Of a DNA stretch of 64,000 nucleotides, positions 47,390 to 54,871 are shown piece by piece; position 1 is the stretch's first letter; each line of letters opens with the position of its first letter. The DNA is from Acuticoccus sediminis (GTDB taxonomy: Bacteria > Pseudomonadota > Alphaproteobacteria > Rhizobiales > Amorphaceae). Position numbers and translations under genes: made by a program. A model generated the notes under the pieces. That model did no database searches and was not told the DNA's origin. It saw nothing but the letters and a program-made list of their open reading frames with translations. The stretch is taken from the NCBI RefSeq assembly GCF_003258595.1, contig NZ_QHHQ01000011.1, positions 116,588 through 180,587 of the forward strand, written 5' to 3'.

Positions 47390-48157
47390 ATGCCCGACAC
47401 AGCTGCGGTTTTCGACCTCGAAGGCGATGCCGGCGCTCTGGGCGCATTGCGCATCGATCTGGCCGCGGCCTTCAGACTGACCGCGCGGTTCGGATGGCAT
47501 GAGTCCGTCGGAAATCACTTCACCGCGTCCATCTCACGCGACGGGCGACGGTTTTTGATGAACCCGCGCTGGCGCCATTTCGGAGAGATCCGAGCGAGCG
47601 ACCTTCAAGTGCTCGATGCCGATGACCCGGACGTGATGTTGCGATCGGACGCGCCGGATCGCTCAGGCTGGACGATCCACGGGGCCGTGCATCGCACGCA
47701 TCCGCACATTCGCGTGCTGCTGCACTGCCATCCGCCCCATGCCACCGCGCTCGCCTGTCTGAAGGATCCGAGCCTGCCCCCCGTCGATCAGAACACGGCC
47801 CGGTTCTATGGATGCCTGGGCGTCGACCTCGGCTTCGGCGGCATCGCGAACGACACCGAGGAAGGTGAACGGCTGGCGGTGGCTTTCGGCGATCACCGAG
47901 TCCTGATCATGGGCAATCACGGGGTGAGCGTTGCCGCACCGACGGTCGCGGAGGCCTTCGAGGATCTCTATTTTCTCGAGCGATCCGCCCAAATCTACTT
48001 GCTTGCCCTCTCGTCGGGACAACCGTTGAGCGTGATGTCCGATGCATTGGCACGGAAGACCGCTGACGGCTGGCTGTACTATCGAGCTCAGGCCTTCGAG
48101 CACTTCGAGCACCTGAAGCGCCAACTGGACCAGTTGGACCCGTCCTATCGCGACTGA
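47390..48157 (+). CDS. Class II aldolase/adducin family protein
   Basis: Zinc-dependent class II aldolase-fold protein of 255 aa. GNHFTASISRDGRRFLMNPRWRHFGEI is the phosphate/substrate loop; His112 and His114 in LLHCHPPHATALAC and the His in MGNHGVSVAAPT are the zinc ligands. ATG 47390 has GGGAGG at 47379-47384. It is followed immediately by a HAD hydrolase gene (TGA ATG). The substrate may be a small hydroxy-oxo compound or sugar phosphate. Confidence 0.9.
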   Translation: MPDTAAVFDLEGDAGALGALRIDLAAAFRLTARFGWHESVGNHFTASISRDGRRFLMNPRWRHFGEIRASDLQVLDADDPDVMLRSDAPDRSGWTIHGAVHRTHPHIRVLLHCHPPHATALACLKDPSLPPVDQNTARFYGCLGVDLGFGGIANDTEEGERLAVAFGDHRVLIMGNHGVSVAAPTVAEAFEDLYFLERSAQIYLLALSSGQPLSVMSDALARKTADGWLYYRAQAFEHFEHLKRQLDQLDPSYRD

Positions 48158-48889
48158 ATGACTGATAACGAGATGATAATGCCGGCAATTGACGTAGTAT
48201 TCTTCGACGTCCTGGGAACCGTGGTCGATTGGCGCGGTAGTATCACGGGCGAGGTGGCGAATTTTCTGCGCCGTCATGAGGCGCATCACATCGATGCGGG
48301 CGCGTTTGCGGATGCATGGGTCGGGCGTTACGACGCGGCGGCCGGTGCTGTGCGTGACGACGGCCGGCCGTACGTCACCCTCGACGTGCTCAACAGGGAA
48401 ACGCTCGACGTGAGCCTGTCCGAGGTCGGGATCGCACCCTCCGGCCTGCCGGCGAGGGAACTCGACGAGTTGACCCGAGCATGGCACAGGCTGAAGCCTT
48501 GGCCGGACGCGGTCGCGGGTATCGCCGCCTTGAAAAAGCGCTTCATCGTCGCTCCCTTGTCCGACGGGCATACGCGGATGCTGGTGGACATGGCCAAGTT
48601 TGCCGGTTTGCCGTGGGATGTCGTTCTGGGAGCCGACCTTTTTCAGGCGTACAAGCCCATGCCGCAGGTCTATTCGAGCGCCTGCGGGTTTCTCGACGTT
48701 GCGCCGGAAAGGGCCATGCTGGTGGCCGCGCACGGATACGACCTGGCCGGTGCGCGTGCATGCGGGCTGAAGACTGCTTTCATTCAGCGGTCCAACGCCA
48801 GCGATCCGTCAAAGGCGTGCGAAAATCAATCGCGGCACGACTGGGACTTTTCTGCAGACGACCTTTGCGATCTCGCGCGACGTCTGTAG
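48158..48889 (+). CDS. HAD superfamily hydrolase, haloacid dehalogenase type II-like
   Basis: HAD hydrolase of 243 aa. Asp17 in VVFFDVLGTVVDWRGS is the nucleophile, LSDGHTRML is motif II, and a Lys in QAYKPMPQVY is motif III; VAAHGYDLAGARACGLKTAFI is motif IV. In L-2-haloacid dehalogenases motif II is usually SNGN; here it is SDGH, so dehalogenation is uncertain. The start may be ATG 48158, 48173 or 48179. It lies directly behind the class II aldolase, so both probably serve one pathway. Confidence 0.85.
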   Translation: MTDNEMIMPAIDVVFFDVLGTVVDWRGSITGEVANFLRRHEAHHIDAGAFADAWVGRYDAAAGAVRDDGRPYVTLDVLNRETLDVSLSEVGIAPSGLPARELDELTRAWHRLKPWPDAVAGIAALKKRFIVAPLSDGHTRMLVDMAKFAGLPWDVVLGADLFQAYKPMPQVYSSACGFLDVAPERAMLVAAHGYDLAGARACGLKTAFIQRSNASDPSKACENQSRHDWDFSADDLCDLARRL

Positions 48890-49005
48890 GGCGCTCGGCG
48901 GGGCATAGATCGTCTTCCAGCCGAAGTCGGCCGCCTGACTGATCCCCGTCGTCCGGCACATGTCCGCCGACGGCATCTCTTCCTCGCCCTGCTTAACGAT
49001 GAATG
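48890..49005 (-). mobile_element. decayed IS3-type orfA remnant
   Basis: On the minus strand the frame reads KQGEEEMPSADMCRTTGISQAADFGWKTIYA, which matches the pattern of IS3 OrfA (EAGMPVADLCRKHGISQATFYRWKxKYGG) with scattered changes. No OrfB or terminal repeats are seen. It occupies part of the 263-bp gap between the convergent HAD and TetR genes. Confidence 0.5.
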
Positions 49006-49152
49006 TCGTCTGCGCGTCCCTGGACAGCGTTGCCTTTACCGCTCTCCGCTCCTTCTCCAGCCAACGCAATCCACGCGGAAAACGCTGGCTCACAACGAGG
49101 GCATTTCAGGGAAACAGACCGATAGGCATGAATACCAGGCCGAGCGTGTCGC

Positions 49153-49779
49153 TCAACGGGGGGCGAGCATGCCCTCGAAGACTTGATCGGCAATTCGCTC
49201 GGCCGCGGCCGCATCGAGCGGGTTCAGCGGGACCAGTAATCGGTAGTAGATCGGCCCGTAAAGGGCATCAAGCGCGACCTCAAGATCAAGGTCTGCGCAG
49301 AGTTCGCCACGATCGATCCCGGCCTGCAGGATGGCCCTCCCTTCATCACGCCGCGGGCGCGCGTATCCGTCGACGAAAGCCGTGATCGTTCCTGGATCTC
49401 GTTGGCCCTCGGCGATCAGCGCCGCGAGGACCCGGCCGGCCTTCCCGGAGTAGACTTCCGCAACTCGCTTCAACTGCTTCGTGATTGTAGCGCGCGCGGT
49501 TCCGGCCGCTGGATACGTGATCTTCGGGGCGGTCTCGGCCAGGAAACCCGCCATCGCCAGGGCCCCGCGCGTCGGCCACCAACGATAGATGGTCGCGCGG
49601 CCTGCGCCGGCACGGGCCGCGACCGCTTCGACCGTGAACCCGGCGATTCCCTCCTCTTCGAGGATCGCGTTCGCGGCGGCGAGGATCCGGACCTTGGTGC
49701 CCTCCGCGCGCGGTCGGCCAACCCGGCGGCTTGGTGCGGCTTCCGGTTGCGGTTCATTCACAGGCAAGGGTTTCGGCAT
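49153..49779 (-). CDS. TetR/AcrR family transcriptional regulator
   Basis: Repressor of 208 aa with a helix-turn-helix at FTVEAVAARAGAGRATIYRWWPTRGALAMAG and a TetR_C-like ligand domain (LAALIAEGQRDPGTITAFVDGY). It is divergent from the PhyH-type dioxygenase gene; the 95-bp gap has two perfect inverted repeats, one covering the probable dioxygenase -10. GGAG precedes ATG 49779. Confidence 0.9.
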   Translation of the reverse strand: MPKPLPVNEPQPEAAPSRRVGRPRAEGTKVRILAAANAILEEEGIAGFTVEAVAARAGAGRATIYRWWPTRGALAMAGFLAETAPKITYPAAGTARATITKQLKRVAEVYSGKAGRVLAALIAEGQRDPGTITAFVDGYARPRRDEGRAILQAGIDRGELCADLDLEVALDALYGPIYYRLLVPLNPLDAAAAERIADQVFEGMLAPR

Positions 49780-49794
49780 CCATTTTCTCCGCAG

Positions 49795-49808
49795 TTGTTG
49801 CCCAACAA
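49795..49808. promoter_or_regulatory. inverted repeat TTGTTG-CC-CAACAA
   Basis: Perfect 6-bp arms, 15 bp upstream of the TetR start codon. Candidate autoregulatory site or part of a double operator with 49835-49854. Confidence 0.5.
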
Positions 49809-49834
49809 TCAGGCTTGCTCAGCATTTACGCACA

Positions 49835-49854
49835 GATACAATACGTCTTGTATC
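49835..49854. promoter_or_regulatory. putative TetR operator GATACAA-N6-TTGTATC
   Basis: Perfect 7-bp arms, total 20 bp, centred on TACGTC. It overlaps TACAAT (49837-49842), a good -10 for the dioxygenase gene, with TTGCTC at 49815-49820 as -35. Repressor binding would block transcription. Confidence 0.7.
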
Positions 49855-49874
49855 GAAATTGCGGGGAGCCGGAC

Positions 49875-50702
49875 ATGGCCCAGTTGACCACTGAGCAGGT
49901 CGATTTTTTCAAGAGCAATGGCTACCTCTATCCGATGGACGCGCTGACGCGCGGCGAGGCGGCAGAGTATCGCGCACGCATCGAAGCCTACGAGTCCCAG
50001 TCGGGCGAAGAGGTGAACAAGCGCCTTAAGATCAAGGCGCATCTCGCGTTTCCGTGGATGTGCGATCTCGCACGACATCCTGCCATCGTCTCGGCTGTGC
50101 AGTCCCTCATCGGACCGAACGTGCTGCTGTTCGGTTCGTCGGCGTTCGCAAAGAATGCACAGGACACTCGCTTCGTCTCCTGGCATCAGGACTCGGCCTA
50201 TTATGGCCTCGACCCGCATGACGAAGTCACCGTGTGGCTCGCCCTCTCGCCGGCGACCTCCGAAAGCGGATGCCTCCGCGTGCTTCCTGGAAGCCATCTC
50301 GGTCCCGACCTCGAACACGAGGAGACCTACGACGCGAACAACCTTTTGGCGCGCGGCCAGTCGCTCAAGGGCATTGACGGTGACAAGGCGGTCGAGATGC
50401 CACTGATGCCTGGCCAGTTCTCGATGCACCACGAACGCACCGCGCACGACTCATTGCCGAACCGGTCCGATGACCGCCGAATCGGCATGGCCTTCTTCTA
50501 CATGCCCGCCCACGTGCGCTCAACGCTTGGCCGTCGGTCGGCGATGCTTGTCGCCGGCAGTGACGCGCATGGCCACTGGGATACGGATCCGGAACCGAAG
50601 TTCGACCTCGATCCGGTGTCGATGAACTACCTCGAGAGCATCTGGGCCAGTTACCGCGACGAATCCAAGACAACCCAGGCCGCGCGGAGCTCCGCAGCCT
50701 GA
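49875..50702 (+). CDS. Phytanoyl-CoA dioxygenase (PhyH) family protein
   Basis: Fe(II)/2-oxoglutarate-dependent oxygenase of 275 aa. Iron ligands are His104 and Asp106 in SWHQDSAYYG and probably His191 in ERTAHDSLPNRSDDRR; the Arg cluster there binds 2-oxoglutarate. ATG 49875 has GGGGAG at 49863-49868. It is under the divergent TetR and 224 bp upstream of a betaine/choline-type ABC importer, which suggests hydroxylation of an imported quaternary amine or similar compound; that link is inferred. The 224-bp gap to the permease gene shows no gene. Confidence 0.9.
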   Translation: MAQLTTEQVDFFKSNGYLYPMDALTRGEAAEYRARIEAYESQSGEEVNKRLKIKAHLAFPWMCDLARHPAIVSAVQSLIGPNVLLFGSSAFAKNAQDTRFVSWHQDSAYYGLDPHDEVTVWLALSPATSESGCLRVLPGSHLGPDLEHEETYDANNLLARGQSLKGIDGDKAVEMPLMPGQFSMHHERTAHDSLPNRSDDRRIGMAFFYMPAHVRSTLGRRSAMLVAGSDAHGHWDTDPEPKFDLDPVSMNYLESIWASYRDESKTTQAARSSAA

Positions 50703-50926
50703 CGTCTGTATCCGTGCGAACGACTGGTCGCCAGCACGTCTCTGTCGGTCTTTCCAAACATCATCTGGCAGTTCACGGGAGGGATATTGGATGCGCGATC
50801 ACGCCGGTCCGCAGTTCACGAACGCACTCCGCCCTTTAGGCAGCGCTTTGGATCGCCCGTGCCGTCGCATCCCGCCTGACACGGCGGGTGGCGCTGCGCG
50901 GCCTCGGACCGGCACGTCATCCTGAC

Positions 50927-51903
50927 ATGGCGAAGTCGGGTGATATCTTTGCCCCTGTCGCGCTCCCGTTCGAGGCTTGGGTCAATGACAGCTTCATGTG
51001 GCTGTCCTTGCACTGGAGGCCGTTCTTTCAGCTGGTGCGCGAGCCGCTGGCGGCCGGAATCGAGTTCGTCTCCGCGGCCCTCGTCGGGCTTCCGGCTCCG
51101 CTGGTCCTGGCGGCCCTCTTTCTCGGGGCGTGGCAGCTCAATGGGGTGACCAGCGCGGTCTTCCTGACCACGCTCGCCTTTCTCGTCGGTGTCATCGGCA
51201 TCTGGACGGAAATGATGGAGACCCTCGCTCTCATCGGCGTCGCGGTTCTCTTGTGCTTGGCCGTCGGTCTCCCGGTGGGCCTGGCGGCCGCCCGGTCCGA
51301 ACGGCTCGACAATGCCATACGACCTGTTCTCGATCTGATGCAGACGCTGCCGGCATTCGTCTATTTGGTGCCGATCGTCCTTCTGGTCGGCGTCGGCGAT
51401 CTTCCAGGTGTCCTGGTGACCTTCGTCTTCGCCGTGCCCCTGTCATCCGCCTCACCAGCCTCGGAATTCGCGGCGTTCCGGCGCCGATGGTCGAGGCCGC
51501 GACCGCGCTCGGCGCGTCGCGGCGTCAGGTCCTCTTCAAGGTCGAGTTCCCGAACGCGATGCCGGCCCTGGTCACCGGCATCAATCAGACCATCATGATG
51601 GCGCTCGCGATGGTCACATATGCCTCGATGATCGGCGTCGGCGGGCTCGGCCGGCTGGTGCTGCGCGGCATCGGCAGACTCGACATGGGTCTCGCGACGA
51701 CCGGTGGCGTCGGCATCGTCGTCCTGGCGATCGTCTTTTCCGAACTCATCCGCAGCCGGCGGCGTGCAGCGCCCGGCCCAGCCTGGCTCGCCACGCCGGG
51801 GGCGCTGATCTCGACACTGCTCCGCCGCACCACGGCGGGCTCTTTCACCCGCGCGGCGCAACCCTCCGCCCCCTCGTCCTCCGAACTCAGTCCAGGAGAA
51901 TAA
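50927..51903 (+). pseudogene. proW: Betaine/choline-type ABC permease (ProW family), frameshifted
   Basis: ProW/ChoW-type permease. From ATG 50927 the frame is normal ([77 protein letters not shown]) up to VFAVPL near 51440. There one C is missing from a C-run (51437-51440); the second half, [29 protein letters not shown] and [19 protein letters not shown], continues in the next frame to TGA 51903. Receptor and ATPase genes downstream are intact, so a sequencing error is as likely as a real mutation. If real, the importer is inactive. Confidence 0.8.
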
Positions 51904-51906
51904 GTC

Positions 51907-52920
51907 ATGCTTCGTCTACACCACGCCGTCCGCGCGCCGGCTATGGCACTGACGCTCGCCGCCATGTCCACCGCTCCGCTGATGGCGCAGGAGTCCTTGC
52001 CGGGCGAGGGCGTCACCGTCAGTTTCGCATACGACTCCACGGCCGAGACGCTGTTCCAGACGAACATCGTCCAAATCGGGCTTGAGCGGCTCGGATACGA
52101 GGTCGAAGCACCGACTCCGCTCCAGATCCCGGCGATGTATCTTGCAACATCGACCGGAGACGTAGACGCGGTCGCGTGTGCCTGGAAGCCGTTGCAGAAC
52201 GCCTTCTACGAACGGGCAGGGGGCGACAGTTCGATGGTTCGCCTCGGCGCCCTCGTCGAAGGGGCGACGCAGGGATATTTCATCGACAAGGCGACGGCGG
52301 AAGCCCACGACATTTCGTCCATCGATCAGCTGCAGGATCCCGAGATCGCCGCGCTCTTCTCCGCCGACGGCAGCGGCAAAGCCCAACTCTTCGGCTGCCC
52401 GCCGGGCTGGGGCTGCGAGCGGGTCATCGAGCACCAGATGGACGCCTACGAGCTGCGCCCCACGGTGGACCACGTGCAGGGCGACATGGCGGTGATCGCC
52501 TCGGAGATCCTGGCGCGCCATGCCTCTGGCGAGCCTGTCGTCTACTACACCTACATGCCGCTCTGGGTCTCTCAGATTCTCGTGCCGGGCGAAGACGTCG
52601 TCCAGTTGACCGTACCCTTCACGAGCCTGCCGGAGTCTGACGATCCGACCCTGACGACGCTCCCGGACGGGCGCAACGTGGGCCACACCGTCAATACGAT
52701 CGGCGTCATCGCCAACAAGGGCTTCGCGGAGGACAATCCTGTCGCCGCCAAGTGGATGGAACTCGTCACGATCCCCGTCGCGGACGTCGTGGCCGAGAAC
52801 TACCGCATCTACGAAGGTGAGAAGTCCGACGAGGCGATCCGCGCCCATGCCGTCGCCTGGGTCGAGGAGCATGCCGAACAGTTCGACGCCTGGCTCGCGG
52901 AGGCAAAGGCCGCGCAATGA
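51907..52920 (+). CDS. proX: Betaine/choline-type ABC substrate-binding protein (ProX family)
   Basis: Periplasmic receptor of 337 aa with signal peptide (MALTLAAMSTAPLMA-Q). GCPPGWGCERVIEHQMDAYEL and VYYTYMPLWVSQIL are ProX-type ligand-site segments rich in aromatic residues, as expected for a quaternary-ammonium cage. AGGAG at 51894-51898 precedes ATG 51907. It overlaps the ATPase start by four bases. Confidence 0.9.
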   Translation: MLRLHHAVRAPAMALTLAAMSTAPLMAQESLPGEGVTVSFAYDSTAETLFQTNIVQIGLERLGYEVEAPTPLQIPAMYLATSTGDVDAVACAWKPLQNAFYERAGGDSSMVRLGALVEGATQGYFIDKATAEAHDISSIDQLQDPEIAALFSADGSGKAQLFGCPPGWGCERVIEHQMDAYELRPTVDHVQGDMAVIASEILARHASGEPVVYYTYMPLWVSQILVPGEDVVQLTVPFTSLPESDDPTLTTLPDGRNVGHTVNTIGVIANKGFAEDNPVAAKWMELVTIPVADVVAENYRIYEGEKSDEAIRAHAVAWVEEHAEQFDAWLAEAKAAQ

Positions 52921-53999
52921 CGCGTTCCGGCGCGCCGCAGGGATTATCGATAGATCCCGTCCCCTCCGTCGCACTATCGGGCGTTTGGAAACTCTACGGC
53001 GCGCCTCGCGCGGTGAAGACTGCGAAGAGGGTGCTGTCGGCCGGGCCCGATCGCGAATGTCTTCAGCGTGATTTCGGCGTATTTGCCGCACTCGCCGGGG
53101 TCGATCTGACGGTTCGGCGGCGTGAGACGCTCGCCGTCGTGGGCCTCTCCGGCAGCGGCAAGTCCACGCTGGTGCGTCACATGAACGGTCTGGTGGCGCC
53201 GACCGCAGGTTCGGTCGCCGTCGACGGGCGGGACATATCCCGCCTCTCGCGCAGCGACTTGCAGGCCCTGAGGGCCACGCAGGTCGGCATGGTCTTCCAG
53301 AGCACCAGTCTCTTTCCCGACCGGACCGTGATCGAGAACGTGATGTTCGGACTGGAGGTCCGTGGCGTCCCCCGCCGGGATCGCATGGCAACCGCCCTGA
53401 CGTGGCTCGATCGCGTCGAGCTTGCCGACTGGGCCCATCGCTATCCGCATGAGCTGTCCGGCGGCATGCAGCAGCGGGTCGGTCTTGCCCGCACACTTGC
53501 AACCGACCCGGAAGTCCTGCTCCTCGATGAGCCGTTCAGCGCGCTGGATCCGTTGATCCGGGCGAACCTGCAGGACGAATTTGCCTCACTGGTCCGCACC
53601 TACCGGAAGACGGCGGTCTTCATCACCCACGACTTCGACGAGGCGGCACGCATCGCCGACCGGATCGCGGTCATGTCGGATGGGGGGATCGTACAGATCG
53701 GCACGCCGCGCGATATCGTGTTCGCGCCAGCCACGCCCTATGTCGCAAGCTTCGCGACCCGCGACATCCGCCTGCGCTTCCTCCAGGCGGCCGACGTTGC
53801 AGTGCCCGGGACGCTGGACACGGGAGACACGATCGCCGCCGATATGCCGTTGTCGGAGCTGATGCAGCGCGCGAGCGCAAGCGAACGCGTCATGCGAGTG
53901 GTGGACCGTGACGGCAGGGGACTGGGCGTCGTGGACCGCGCCCATCTGATCGCGTCGCTCGACCGACTCATGACCGGAAAGGCGCACGCCGCGGAGTAA
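52917..53999 (+). CDS. proV: Betaine/choline-type ABC ATPase (ProV family)
   Basis: ATPase of 360 aa with Walker A GLSGSGKST, QSTSLFPDRTVIENVMFGLEVRGV, signature LSGGMQQRVGLARTL, Walker B VLLLDEPFSALDPLIR and FITHDFDEA. The N-terminus has the ProV-type extension (SGVWKLYGAP ... CLQRDFGVFAALAGVDL) and the C-terminus a single CBS-like domain (SERVMRVVDRDGRGLGVVDR), shorter than in osmoregulatory ProV. Confidence 0.92.
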   Translation: MTRSGAPQGLSIDPVPSVALSGVWKLYGAPRAVKTAKRVLSAGPDRECLQRDFGVFAALAGVDLTVRRRETLAVVGLSGSGKSTLVRHMNGLVAPTAGSVAVDGRDISRLSRSDLQALRATQVGMVFQSTSLFPDRTVIENVMFGLEVRGVPRRDRMATALTWLDRVELADWAHRYPHELSGGMQQRVGLARTLATDPEVLLLDEPFSALDPLIRANLQDEFASLVRTYRKTAVFITHDFDEAARIADRIAVMSDGGIVQIGTPRDIVFAPATPYVASFATRDIRLRFLQAADVAVPGTLDTGDTIAADMPLSELMQRASASERVMRVVDRDGRGLGVVDRAHLIASLDRLMTGKAHAAE

Positions 54000-54041
54000 T
54001 GTGCGTAATGCCCCCCGCGATGCGCGGCGCGGAATCCTCGT

Positions 54042-54640
54042 CTAGGTGTTCAGTCCCGGCATTTGATGCAGCGGGTTGAGGATGAAGTGTTTGGGCTGTT
54101 GTATCACTGCTTGCAGATGAATTCGAAGGGTATGAGGCCTTTGAGGGTCTAGAGACGGCGGCCGTCGTTGTAGGTGGCGCCTGAGTTGCCGGTGGTCCGT
54201 CGTCGCGGAAACGCTTGACTGTGGCGCCCTCGATCGTCCGGTTCATCCGTTCGACCTGGCCGTTGGTTGACGGGTGGTTCAAGCTTGGTAAGGCGGTGCT
54301 CGATGCCATTTCCGTTGCAGCGCATGGCGAACATGTGGGTCATGTATTGCGCGGTTGGACCGTTTGCGCAGCGCGGTGGGTGGCGGAACTGGATCCCGTT
54401 GTCGGTGAGGACGGTGTGGATCTTGTAGGCAACTGCGTCGATGAGAGCGACGAGGAAGGCCGCTGCCGTCCTGCGATTGGCCTTCTCCACGAGTTGGGCA
54501 AAAGCAAACCTTGATGTCGGATCGATCGCCACGAAAAGCTGGGGCTTTCCCGCGGCCGTACGCACTTCGGCGATGTCGATACGGAAGAAGCCGATCGGAT
54601 AGTGAAGCGCCCCCCGTTTCGACCGGACAGCTGGCGTAAG
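54042..54640 (-). mobile_element. IS481-type transposase remnant
   Basis: Minus-strand pieces in several frames: YPIGFFRIDIAEVRTAAGK, then LFVAIDPTSRFAFAQLVEKANR and IHTVLTDNGIQF with DDE acidic residues, GIEHRLTK followed by NHPSTNGQVERMNRTIEGATVKRF, and the canonical tail FILNPLHQMPGLNT with stop at 54042. Frameshifts separate them, and the N-terminal helix-turn-helix part is gone. It marks the left edge of the RTX/sulfatase region. Confidence 0.82.
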
Positions 54641-54871
54641 CAGGAAGGCTCAAGGATTTCCTTGAGGACACGCTTATGTCGGAGGACGATCAGCGGATCG
54701 AGCTGATCACGGGGACGCGGCGTCGACGATAGATTGATGAAAGTCAATCCGGGTTGCGGGGCCGTATGTCTTGCTCGATCAGCGAGCTTTCGGACGCGGC
54801 GGAGTGACTGGGCCAACAGTGGAGTGATGTTGAGTCGTTGATTGTTCGTCAAACAGGCGCGGGAGAATAAT

